Origin: Minwuiaceae bacterium
GTDB lineage: Bacteria > Pseudomonadota > Alphaproteobacteria > Minwuiales > Minwuiaceae
Assembly (NCBI GenBank): GCA_028278525.1
Contig: JANQEE010000013.1
Span: forward strand, 186,001-250,000
Reading direction: 5' to 3'
DNA length: 64,000 bases
Made by a program: the position numbers and the translations under genes. The notes beneath the pieces were generated by a model, which was not told the origin of the DNA, did no database searches, and was given only the letters and a program-made list of their open reading frames with translations. Positions within the stretch are counted from its first letter, which is position 1. Each line of letters begins with the position of its first letter. Of this stretch, positions 26,993 through 34,882 are shown one piece after another.

Positions 26993-27406
26993 CTAGCCGC
27001 TGTTCTTCGGCGTGCTCGGCAAACCGGCGTCGATCTCCGCCCAACTCACCGCCGAGTCGGTCCAGGCCTGCCCGTCCGGTTTCACCACCGTCGGATCGTC
27101 GAAGCTGCCCGCCTTGACGTAGATGATATCGGGATGCCTCGGCGACGACGTGTAAAGCGGCGATCCGCAATCGGAACAGAAATGACGCGTCAGCCTGGTG
27201 CCGCTGTCGGCCGCCTTTGTGAAGGTCTTCGGCTCGCCGGAAACAATGCGGAATTTATCGAGATCGACATGCACCCCGACATTGAACGCGCTGCCGGTGC
27301 ACCGCCTGCAATCCTCGCAATGGCAATAGCCGGCGGCTCCGACCTCACCGGAACATTCATAGCGGATGCCCCCGCAAAGACACCCGCCGCTGACGACATC
27401 ACCCAT
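26993..27406 (-). CDS. GFA/CENP-V family zinc protein, copy 1
   Basis: 137 residues with the GFA domain zinc signature: GGCLCGGIRYEC, then CHCEDCRRCTGSAF, then HFCSDCGSPLY. The family was named for glutathione-dependent formaldehyde activation, but most members are of unknown function. The start is the ATG giving MGDVVSGGCLCG; the longer frame adds an unconserved leader. It lies in a run of small cytoplasmic proteins with the two GNATs. A more divergent GFA gene is at 60831. Confidence 0.86.
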   Translation of the reverse strand: MGDVVSGGCLCGGIRYECSGEVGAAGYCHCEDCRRCTGSAFNVGVHVDLDKFRIVSGEPKTFTKAADSGTRLTRHFCSDCGSPLYTSSPRHPDIIYVKAGSFDDPTVVKPDGQAWTDSAVSWAEIDAGLPSTPKNSG

Positions 27407-27541
27407 GCCCCGCGATCCCCCTCTTTCAGTCAAAGCCTTTCGTCCGACCCACATATCAGTATACGTTCGCCAACGTCAGCCGAAACACCCAGACGGTGCT
27501 TAGGACGGACCGTCCCACCCGCTTGGGCAGGAACCGGACAG

Positions 27542-27988
27542 ATGAATAAGACCTTCGGATCGATAAGACTCGCTCAGATCGAAGACGCGACCGGACTGCG
27601 CGAGTTGTTACATGAGCTTGGCTACGACACGACACCGGAGACGCTGCGTGCTCAGTTGCCGGCCTACCTGAAATCGGATGCCTCCATGCTGCTGGTAGCC
27701 GACGAAGGCGGAGGACCGCTGCTCGGCCTGATTTCCGGACATTTGATCCCTGCGCTGCATCAACCGGGCAATATCGGACGCATCACCGCTTTTGTGGTTG
27801 CCGACAGGGCCCGGTCGCGCGGCATCGGCGGCAGGCTGATTCAGGCGCTTGAGAATTGGTTCGCCGAAAACCGTTGCCTGAGGTACGAGGTTACCAGCGG
27901 CGACCACAGAAGCGGGGCGCACGATTTCTACCGAACGTACGGCTACAAGCCGGACGAAAGGCGTTTCATCAAGATGCCCCCGCGTTAG
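27542..27988 (+). CDS. GNAT family N-acetyltransferase
   Basis: 148 residues. Motif A reads VADRARSRGIGGRLIQALENWF, preceded by the beta-strand GRITAFVV and followed by YEVTSGDHRSGAHDFYRTYGY, which is the phosphinothricin/aminoglycoside-acetyltransferase style of GNAT. The start ATG gives MNKTFGSIRLAQIEDA. Its 3' end overlaps the convergent transporter gene by 20 bp. Substrate unknown. Confidence 0.85.
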   Translation: MNKTFGSIRLAQIEDATGLRELLHELGYDTTPETLRAQLPAYLKSDASMLLVADEGGGPLLGLISGHLIPALHQPGNIGRITAFVVADRARSRGIGGRLIQALENWFAENRCLRYEVTSGDHRSGAHDFYRTYGYKPDERRFIKMPPR

Positions 27989-28913
27989 CGCGCGTTTTGG
28001 GCAACGGCCCGCCGCTCGCAAGATAAACACCGCAGGAAATAAAGGCGATGCCGAGCCAGTCCGTCGCCGCCGGAATCTCGCCCAGGATCGGGATCGCGAA
28101 CAGCGTCGCCAGCGCCGGGCCGAGCGCGCCGAACGCAGCGCCGTTGGATGCGCCGAGCAGGCTGACCGCCCGGCCGAACAGGAACAGCGACACCACCATC
28201 GTCAGCACGCCCTGATAGAAGCCCTGAAAGGCCAGGGTCCCGAACGACACGTACGACGCGCTGCCACCCAGCACCAACGCATAGACCGGCAGGTACAGCA
28301 CCATCGAGATCACGCAGGAAATGGCGGCGGCATGCAGCCCGTCCAGCCGCGCGCGCCGCATCGCGACCGTATAGCAGGCCCACAGAAACGCCGCGGTCAG
28401 GAACAGCGCGTGGCCGATGCTCTGCGTACCGACGCTCAACAGCGACAGCCCGGCGATGCAGAGCACGCCGGCGAAGATCAGCACGAAGCCGATCCGCTTG
28501 GCCATCGGGAACGGCTCTTTCAGGACCGCCGTCGCCAGCAGGGCGACAAACAGCGGCATCACGCCGGGGAACAGCGCGCCGGCATGGGCGACCGGTGCGA
28601 AGCTTAAACCCCCTCCGGCGGCCAGGACAAACGGCACGCCGCCGCCGATCACGATCGCCATCAACCCGCCCCACCCGAGCCGGTCGAGGACGAAGCCGCG
28701 GTGCAGCACGATCGGCAGCAGGATCAGCCCGCCGACGCCGAACCTGAGCGCCGCCAGGTCGAACACCGTCAGGTCGGTGGTAACGCCAAGCCGCGTGGTT
28801 ACGATCCAGCCGGCCCAAATACTCACGGTCGCGATACCGTACATCGCGCCGCGCACAAACTGCGGCGCGCTCGGCACGCCCCCCGACGTTGCCGCCGTCG
28901 GCGTTGTACTCAT
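27969..28913 (-). CDS. EamA family transporter
   Basis: 314 residues with ten hydrophobic helices in two EamA repeats (IWAGWIVTTRLGVTTDLTVF in the first, GVLTMVVSLFLFGRAVSLLG in the second). The second repeat's GASNGAAFGALGPALATLFAIP loop is characteristic. The start is the second methionine (MSTTPTAATSG), seven codons into the longer frame. Substrate unknown; it follows the diaminopropionate ammonia-lyase gene by 29 bp on the same strand, so an amino-acid exporter role is a reasonable guess. Confidence 0.85.
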   Translation of the reverse strand: MSTTPTAATSGGVPSAPQFVRGAMYGIATVSIWAGWIVTTRLGVTTDLTVFDLAALRFGVGGLILLPIVLHRGFVLDRLGWGGLMAIVIGGGVPFVLAAGGGLSFAPVAHAGALFPGVMPLFVALLATAVLKEPFPMAKRIGFVLIFAGVLCIAGLSLLSVGTQSIGHALFLTAAFLWACYTVAMRRARLDGLHAAAISCVISMVLYLPVYALVLGGSASYVSFGTLAFQGFYQGVLTMVVSLFLFGRAVSLLGASNGAAFGALGPALATLFAIPILGEIPAATDWLGIAFISCGVYLASGGPLPKTRANAGAS

Positions 28914-28942
28914 TGGTTTCCCCCCAAAGGCCATGCGGCCAG

Positions 28943-30178
28943 TCAGTTACTCGACTTACGCACCGCCTCGGCCGAACGGCCAACGATTGATTTATAAAGC
29001 GCCGGGTCAGTATCGCCCTCAGTGCCGAACACAAGAATCCGGCTGTCCCGGCCGAGCGCTAATCGCTCCGCGAATTCGGGCCGAGCCAGCGCGGCAAGCG
29101 CCCCCGCCAGGCCGGCCACCGCCGACTCACCGGCAACCAGGCCCGCATTGCCGCCGGTCCCGTCTGCCAGCAGGCGCATCACGTCCAACGCCGCATCGTC
29201 GGTCACCGTCATGAAATCGTCGGCCCCCGGCGCCAATATCTGCCACGCCAACAGCGACACCTCCCCGCAGGCGAGTCCCGCCATCACGGTGTCCAGGTCG
29301 CCGTCCGCCGCAACCGGCCGGCCGGCTTCCGCGCTGTCGTAGAGACAGGCGGCCCGTTCCGGCTCGACCACCAAGAAGCGCGGCCGGTCGGCGCCGTATC
29401 GCTGCCAGAACGGCGCCAGCACCGCCGCCGCCAGTCCGCCGACACCGCCCTGCACGAAGATGTGGGTCGGCGGCCGGCCACCGGGCAATTGCCGGATCGC
29501 CTCCTCGGTCATCACCGTATAGCCCTGCATCACGTCGCGCGGCACATCCATATAGCCGTCGTAGGACGTATCGGAGACCACGTGCCAGCCGTTCTCGGCC
29601 GCGTCCGCCGCCGCCTGCCGCACGGAATCGTCGTAATTGCCCGGCGTGCGCACGACCTCTGCGCCAAAGCCGGCAATGGCATCGCGCCGCGCGTCGCTCA
29701 CTGTCTCGTGGATATAGATCGTCGCCCGGCAGCCGAACGTCCGCGCGCCCCAGGCGACCGACCGGCCGTGATTGCCGTCGGTCGCGCAACAGACGGTCAC
29801 CGCCGACGTGATGTCGCGGTAATCGCCGCCGGCCAGCGCCGCGGCGTCCGGGGCCGCGCCGCCGGTCTTCTCGGCAACCCGGTCCGCCAGCAGGCGAAAC
29901 ACCGCGTAGGCGCCGCCCAATGCCTTGAAACTGCCCAGTCCGAACCGCCCGGCCTCGTCCTTGTAGAGGATGTCTGCAACGCCCGCTTCCGCGGCCAGCC
30001 CAGGCAACCGGACCAGCGGCGTTTCGGCATAGCCCGGCCAGGCGACGACTTCGCGGCGCGCCTGTTCGAACTTCTCCTCGCTCAACACGGCCCGTTCGCC
30101 ACCGCCGTAGGCGCGGCCTCGGTCGACCAGGGAATTGTGAAGCAGCCGCGCGGACGCGGCATTGGCGATCAGGGTCAT
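28943..30178 (-). CDS. diaminopropionate ammonia-lyase
   Basis: 411-residue PLP enzyme of fold type II. The Schiff-base Lys is in GRFGLGSFKALGGAYA, the PLP phosphate loop and substrate region are in CCATDGNHGRSVAWGAR, and DTSYDGYMDVPRDVMQGYTV is diagnostic of the YgeX/DpaL family. The reaction converts 2,3-diaminopropionate to pyruvate and two ammonia. Length matches the E. coli enzyme (398). It may form a unit with the downstream EamA transporter. Ammonia release links it loosely to the hydantoinase and carbamoylase genes elsewhere in the window. Confidence 0.92.
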   Translation of the reverse strand: MTLIANAASARLLHNSLVDRGRAYGGGERAVLSEEKFEQARREVVAWPGYAETPLVRLPGLAAEAGVADILYKDEAGRFGLGSFKALGGAYAVFRLLADRVAEKTGGAAPDAAALAGGDYRDITSAVTVCCATDGNHGRSVAWGARTFGCRATIYIHETVSDARRDAIAGFGAEVVRTPGNYDDSVRQAAADAAENGWHVVSDTSYDGYMDVPRDVMQGYTVMTEEAIRQLPGGRPPTHIFVQGGVGGLAAAVLAPFWQRYGADRPRFLVVEPERAACLYDSAEAGRPVAADGDLDTVMAGLACGEVSLLAWQILAPGADDFMTVTDDAALDVMRLLADGTGGNAGLVAGESAVAGLAGALAALARPEFAERLALGRDSRILVFGTEGDTDPALYKSIVGRSAEAVRKSSN

Positions 30179-30252
30179 CGGATGGAGCCTTACGGACGTG
30201 CAGCCGGAGTATCCCGCCCGGGGCGCGTCATATCAATGCCGCCGACGACGTC

Positions 30253-30825
30253 TCACCCTGCGGTGTGGAATTTCAGGAATCCGAGCAGCATCGCGCGGCC
30301 GGGGTCGTCGCCGTCGACCGGCAGGAACAGGACGTCGATATCGATGGTCCGGTCCGCCACCCGGCAGGACCGGCCGACCCAGGGCATCGGCTTGCCGGAG
30401 TCCGTGACGGCATCGATGGCCCGGCTCCAGGCCGGCCAAAGCGCCGGCCCGGCACAGGCGCCGAGCGCCCGGCCCGGCGCCACAACCCCGCTAAGGGCGC
30501 CCAACCAGCCACCGTCCGACAGCACCGTGGCGGTGTGCCCCGCTTCCGGCGGTTCCGCCGTGAAATGGTGCGGCCACAGGTCGCCCCCGGCCGTGTCGCG
30601 CATCATCTGCAACGACGGTATGGCGTGCCTGCCCAGGCCGCCGCACCAGATACCCAGAGCACGGGCCACCATGACCCGTCCGGACAACGAACTCGCGGGG
30701 TCGCAAAGCCCGTTCGGCCGCCCATCCCGCGCCAAAAGGCGCAATCCGGCATATCTGGGCCGGGCCGGCAAGCGCCGGTCCGGCGGTGCGGAGAAAGCCA
30801 TGTTCTTGTGACCACCGATACCCAC
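30253..30825 (-). CDS. PAS-like (PAS_5-type) hypothetical protein
   Basis: 190 residues from a GTG preceded by GGAGG five bases upstream; alternatively 182 residues from the ATG at 30801. The layout recalls the PAS_5 family common in Rhodospirillales, with a FTAEPPEAGHTATVLSDGG region and a C-terminal RTIDIDVLFLPVDGDDPGR followed by AMLLGFLKF, the motif that reports whole-domain similarity in that family. No output domain is attached, so it would be a stand-alone sensor. The fold call is tentative. It is divergent from the autoinducer synthase gene and shares its AT-rich control region, so co-regulation is possible. Confidence 0.55.
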   Translation of the reverse strand: MGIGGHKNMAFSAPPDRRLPARPRYAGLRLLARDGRPNGLCDPASSLSGRVMVARALGIWCGGLGRHAIPSLQMMRDTAGGDLWPHHFTAEPPEAGHTATVLSDGGWLGALSGVVAPGRALGACAGPALWPAWSRAIDAVTDSGKPMPWVGRSCRVADRTIDIDVLFLPVDGDDPGRAMLLGFLKFHTAG

Positions 30826-31170
30826 GTGAACCTCCGCCTCTTCCGGGCGGCTCGTACAATTTGAGTACAAAACCGATAAAATCGGCAAGCTGCTACAAAT
30901 GATAGGGAAATCGGCGCGTGTACAAATGAAAACTAATAATATATCCATCCGAATGTTCATTAACCTTAATTATAATCATAATATTTACCATATTTATCAA
31001 AGTAATTAATGAAATCAAGAAACTGCTAATTAATACTTCGGATATATTTACATAGGTATGCGCGAGATATGGTGTCGCTATTATTCGAGTAAACTCCTGT
31101 CCCGGACCGTCAACAGACCGGCGATCCGGACGGAATACTCTTGCCTGCGGCAATCCTTCGGTACGGCGGC
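30826..31170. promoter_or_regulatory. AT-rich divergent control region with TACAA repeats
   Basis: 345 bp without a gene, strikingly AT-rich (30930-31080 especially) inside a very GC-rich genome. Four TACAA boxes lie at 30854-30859, 30865-30870, 30893-30898 and 30920-30925, all on the same strand, spaced 11, 28 and 27 bp. An imperfect inverted pair, AATATATCCATCCGAA near 30938 and TTCGGATATATTT near 31037, brackets the most AT-rich part. This region must drive both the PAS-like gene (minus) and the autoinducer synthase (plus). High AT would also attract nucleoid proteins. No specific regulator can be named from sequence. Confidence 0.55.
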
Positions 31171-32397
31171 ATGCGCCGGCTGACGCAAGATTCCGAGCCC
31201 GGCGGCTCCGTGCCGACCTCCCTTATACGACGGGTGGAAGCCTACGAGGCCCGTGTCCGCGAAAGCGGCGGCCATCTGTACGGCCGCCCGCCCGGCCCGG
31301 ACAGCGTGCAGTTGGTCAGCAACGATTACCTGTCGCTCGCCACCCACCCGGAGATCATCGCCGCGCAGACCGAGAGCCTGGCCAAGCAGGGCAACGGCCT
31401 GCTGATGTCGTCGGTCTTCGTCGGCGAAGGCAGCGCTCAGCGCAAGTTCGAGCGCCGGCTGGCCGCCTTCATGGGCGCCGAGGACGGTCTGCTCGGCCAA
31501 TCCGGCTGGTGCACCAACAGCGGTCTTTTGCAGGCGATCGCCGACCCGACCGCCATGGTCTACCTGGATGTCCTGGCCCATATGTCGCTGTGGGAAGGCG
31601 CCAACAGCGCCGGCGCGCCGACCCGGCCGTTCCGCCATAACGACCCGGTCAGCCTTGAACGGTCGATCCGCAACTTCGGCCCCGGCATCGTCGTCGCCGA
31701 TGCGATCTACAGCACAAACGGCAGCATCGCGCCGCTGACCGAGATTGTCGAGATCGCCCACGGGTCCGGCTGCATCGTCGTCATCGACGAGTCCCACTCA
31801 CTCGGCACCCACGGGCCCCAGGGGCAGGGCCTGGTGGTCGAACTCGGCCTTAACGACAAGGTGCACTTCCGCACGGCCAGCCTGGCCAAGGCCTTCGCCG
31901 GCCGCGGCGGCATTGTCGTCGGCCCGGCCCGGCTGATCGAATTCACCCGCTACGAGTCACGACCGGCGATCTTCAGCTCGACGGTTCTGCCGCACGAAAT
32001 CGTCGGTTTCGACCTGACCCTGGATATCATCATGCGCGACGGCTGGCGGCGCGACCGCCTGGTCCGCAACGCCAACCATCTCCGCCACGGTCTGGCCGAG
32101 CTCGGCTACAATGTCAGCGAGAGCGCGTCGCAGATCATCTCGATCGAAGTCGGCCGCGAGCGCGACACGTTCCGGTTCCGGGATCTATTGGAAGAACGTG
32201 GCGTCTTCGGTTCCATATTCACCGCGCCGGCGACGCCCAAGTCCCGCTCCCTCGTCCGCTTCTCCGTTAATTGCGACGTTACCCGCGAAGAACTGGACCG
32301 CGTCATCGCTGCCTGCCGCGACGTCCGCGACCTGGTCGACTTCCGCGACTGGCCCTCCACCCGCCGCCTGCGCGACGCGAAGTCGGCCGTGGCTTAG
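31171..32397 (+). CDS. lqsA: alpha-hydroxyketone autoinducer synthase (LqsA/CqsA)
   Basis: 408-residue PLP-dependent alpha-oxoamine-synthase-family enzyme. The features that separate CqsA/LqsA from BioF, KBL and ALAS are all here: HMSLWEGA around His137, DAIYSTNGSIAPLTEIV, IDESHSLGTHGPQGQGLVVE (PLP Asp206, His209), TASLAKAFAGRGG (Schiff-base Lys240), PAIFSSTVLPHE, and a C-terminal SQIISIEVGRERDT. The family condenses an acyl-CoA with an amino acid or SAM to make CAI-1/LAI-1-type hydroxyketone signals in Vibrio and Legionella. The ATG at 31171 is preferred; TTG at 31141 and GTG at 31210 are in frame. Palindrome D begins the base after its stop. The sensor and regulator genes converge on it. 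Confidence 0.9.
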   Translation: MRRLTQDSEPGGSVPTSLIRRVEAYEARVRESGGHLYGRPPGPDSVQLVSNDYLSLATHPEIIAAQTESLAKQGNGLLMSSVFVGEGSAQRKFERRLAAFMGAEDGLLGQSGWCTNSGLLQAIADPTAMVYLDVLAHMSLWEGANSAGAPTRPFRHNDPVSLERSIRNFGPGIVVADAIYSTNGSIAPLTEIVEIAHGSGCIVVIDESHSLGTHGPQGQGLVVELGLNDKVHFRTASLAKAFAGRGGIVVGPARLIEFTRYESRPAIFSSTVLPHEIVGFDLTLDIIMRDGWRRDRLVRNANHLRHGLAELGYNVSESASQIISIEVGRERDTFRFRDLLEERGVFGSIFTAPATPKSRSLVRFSVNCDVTREELDRVIAACRDVRDLVDFRDWPSTRRLRDAKSAVA

Positions 32398-32465
32398 GGC
32401 CCACTCCCCCGTCCCAACCACCCATACAGGGTACCCTCGGGGTGGTTGGGACGGGGGAGTGGGCC
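32398..32465. repeat. long palindromic intergenic element, copy D
   Basis: Perfect 26-bp arms (32398-32423 and 32440-32465) and a 16-base loop. The right flank continues GGCATGG as in copy E, but the left arm is cut at the synthase stop codon, as if that end had been lost or fixed by coding constraint. It lies between the convergent lqsA and lqsR genes and could stop transcription from both directions. Confidence 0.9.
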
Positions 32466-32490
32466 GGCATGGCGACTCCACGAAAAGACC

Positions 32491-33510
32491 CTACCCATCC
32501 CGGCTGGCGTCCAGCTTCTCAAGGTAATGCTCGAACGCGTACACCCGCCCGCTTTCGACGCCGGGCGGATCGCTCAACAGCGCGTAGTGGTACGTCTCGG
32601 CCCCTTCGAACGTCTCCGCGGGATGCACGAAGTCCCGCCAGTTGCCGATATCCGGCGCGTAGAACCCGCCGCTCTGCCAGAAATGCGGCACCACCTTGCG
32701 GCTCTTCAGCGCCTCGACCAGGTCGGCCGGCGCGCCCTGGTCGCCGGCGATTTCCCATTGGCCCCGCAGATCGGTCTCGCCCAGCACCTTTAACAACGTC
32801 GCCCGGCCGTCGGCATCGAACATCAGGAAGCCGGCGGCGTCCGGCGCCAGATAATACTCCACCGCCCTGTGCCGCCCTCGGATCTCCGCGAACAGCTCGG
32901 CGAATTTCGGGTCCGTCATGAAACGCGGCGCCTGGCTGCCCAACGTGCGCAGGATGGCATCCGACGCCTGCTCGAAATGCCGTTCCTGCAGGCCCGCGAT
33001 GTTCTGGTTGACCATGGCCAGCGCATTCGGATCGCTCTTCACGATAAACCGGTCGATGATGCCCCGGTTGAACGCGTCTACCGCCGTTTTCTCGTCCGCC
33101 TTGCCGGTCAGCAGAATCTTGGCGATCGGCAGGCCGTCGATCATTTCGCAGACTTCCAGTCCGGTCAGGCCCGGCATCGCGTAGTCGATCACCAGCACCG
33201 AAACTTCCTCGAACCGGTCCGGCTGATAGACGGCTTCCGCGATCTTCGACAGTTCGACGGTCACCACCCGGTCGGTCAGCGCCGGCTCGATCCCGTCCGG
33301 AAAGTCGCGGTAGGCCGCCAGGAACGTCTCCTGCAGGCTCGATTGCCCGGCATGTTCGGTGATGAAATCCAGCGCCCGGTGCGGCGAATCCATGATCATC
33401 GCCGCCAGGTCGTCGTCCAGCCCGACCGACAGGTTTTGCAAGAACACCCGGTCGTCATCGACGAACAGCGTCGTGGTCGGATATCGGTATGCGAACAGCC
33501 TAGCCTGCAT
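32491..33510 (-). CDS. lqsR: LqsR-like response regulator
   Basis: 339 residues. The receiver begins with the acidic triplet LFVDDDRVF (residues 16-23), but the phospho-acceptor lies far downstream in VLVIDYAMPGLTGLEVCEMI (Asp109). This ~90-residue gap, versus ~45 in CheY-like receivers, is the pattern I recall for Legionella LqsR (Asp108). ILLTGKADEKTAVDAFNRGI and FIVKSDP follow. The C-terminal ~170 residues are not a recognised DNA-binding domain; they contain FAELFAEIRGRHRAVEYYL and YYLAPDAAGFLMFDADGRA. It is the last gene of the luxR-lqsS-lqsR operon, three bases after the kinase. Confidence 0.85.
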   Translation of the reverse strand: MQARLFAYRYPTTTLFVDDDRVFLQNLSVGLDDDLAAMIMDSPHRALDFITEHAGQSSLQETFLAAYRDFPDGIEPALTDRVVTVELSKIAEAVYQPDRFEEVSVLVIDYAMPGLTGLEVCEMIDGLPIAKILLTGKADEKTAVDAFNRGIIDRFIVKSDPNALAMVNQNIAGLQERHFEQASDAILRTLGSQAPRFMTDPKFAELFAEIRGRHRAVEYYLAPDAAGFLMFDADGRATLLKVLGETDLRGQWEIAGDQGAPADLVEALKSRKVVPHFWQSGGFYAPDIGNWRDFVHPAETFEGAETYHYALLSDPPGVESGRVYAFEHYLEKLDASRDG

Positions 33511-33513
33511 TGC

Positions 33514-34878
33514 TCATACTTTCGGAAAGCCGAGTTCGAACTCGGTGTAGCGCCCCAGCTCGGACCGGCAGGCGATATGGCCGCCGAACCCCTGCATGAC
33601 CAGTTTACAGAACGACAGGCCCATGCCGGTGCCCGTCCCCTGTTCCAGCGACGAATAGAACGGCTCGAAGATATGCGGCAGCATGTCCGGCGCGATGCCG
33701 GTCCCGGTATCGCGGAAGTACAGATAATTGGCGTCCGCCTTCCGTTCCAGCCGGATGCTTACTTCGCCGTCGCCGGCCTCGTGCACGAAGTAGAGCGCGT
33801 TCTTCATCAGGTTGAACAGCACGTGGATGACCAGCAGGTCGGAGCCCTGGAACTCGAAATCCTCGCCGCGCTGCCAGGTCACTTTGGCCCGTTCTTCCTC
33901 GGACTTGAACACATAGCGCGCCAGCGCCTGATCGACGCAGTCCGCAATGGAGACGCGCTTGAACTGCGATGGCTGAAGCTCGGTCTTGCCGGCATTGGTC
34001 AGCAGCATGTCGATGATGACGTTAGCGTAGTCGGTCTCGGAAGCGATCCGGTCCAGGGTCTTCGACAACCCGGTGAGCTGACCGCTGCGGATTCTCGCGA
34101 CATCCAGGCCCTCGTCCCGCGCCTTGCCGTAGGCGTCCAGCAGGTTCGGCAGATGCCGTTGCAGGCCGGCCGCGCCCGCCTTGATCGCCAGTAGCGGCGT
34201 CCGCATCTCATGCGCGATATTGCCGGCCACCGCCAGGATGGCACGCAGGCGTTCCCGCTTGACCAGTTCCGCCTTGTAGTTGACCAGGCTGCCGAAGATC
34301 ACCACGAACAGCAGCACCGGGATCGATTCCGGCTGGAAGTTGCGGGGGATCGCGATCCCCTCGGTCAGGTAGAAGCAGAGCCAGCCGAGCGCCGATCCCA
34401 CCACGAACATGATGATCAGGTTCAGCCAGTCGACCAGCAGCACCAGCAGGAACGCGGTGACCATCAGCGTCATGGTCGAGATGTGCGAACCGTCGTTCTT
34501 CAGCATCATGAAGCTGAAGAAGAACGGCAGCGAGTAGAGCGCGGTCGCGTACCAGAACACCGGCTCGAACCGACGCCAGCTTTGCGGCCAGTGATGGCGC
34601 AGCGCGCCGGCCATGAACAACCCGCCGCCGACCAGACGCAAGGTCAGGTTCTCGTAGGGCTGCGGGAACAGGTACGCCCACACCCAGTAGTACAGCGGGA
34701 ACGAAATCGCGCCGACGATCGAGATCATCGTCAGCGCCGATTCCAGGTAATCCAGGCCGCGCAGGAACAGATCGCGGGCCAGATGGTAGAACGCCCGCAG
34801 GCCGAACGGCGCGCTGACCGGCAGGGGCGGGTCCGCGCTCACCAGGCGCCGTTCCATCGATTCTCGGCTGCTCGACAT
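33514..34878 (-). CDS. lqsS: CqsS/LqsS-like membrane sensor histidine kinase
   Basis: 454 residues. About six transmembrane helices lie between residues 48 and 200, with WAYLFPQPYENLTLRLV between the first two and PFFFSFMMLKND in the third or fourth, as in Vibrio CqsS. The H-box is NIAHEMRTPLLAIKAGA (His223), then N-box LFNLMKNALYF, G1 RDTGTGIAPDM, G2 GTGTGMGLSF. No receiver is fused, as in LqsS but unlike hybrid CqsS. It should bind an alpha-hydroxyketone in its membrane domain and control phosphorylation of the adjacent LqsR-like protein. Compact spacing (4 and 3 bases) to its neighbours shows one operon. Confidence 0.9.
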   Translation of the reverse strand: MSSSRESMERRLVSADPPLPVSAPFGLRAFYHLARDLFLRGLDYLESALTMISIVGAISFPLYYWVWAYLFPQPYENLTLRLVGGGLFMAGALRHHWPQSWRRFEPVFWYATALYSLPFFFSFMMLKNDGSHISTMTLMVTAFLLVLLVDWLNLIIMFVVGSALGWLCFYLTEGIAIPRNFQPESIPVLLFVVIFGSLVNYKAELVKRERLRAILAVAGNIAHEMRTPLLAIKAGAAGLQRHLPNLLDAYGKARDEGLDVARIRSGQLTGLSKTLDRIASETDYANVIIDMLLTNAGKTELQPSQFKRVSIADCVDQALARYVFKSEEERAKVTWQRGEDFEFQGSDLLVIHVLFNLMKNALYFVHEAGDGEVSIRLERKADANYLYFRDTGTGIAPDMLPHIFEPFYSSLEQGTGTGMGLSFCKLVMQGFGGHIACRSELGRYTEFELGFPKV

Positions 34879-34882
34879 GGCG

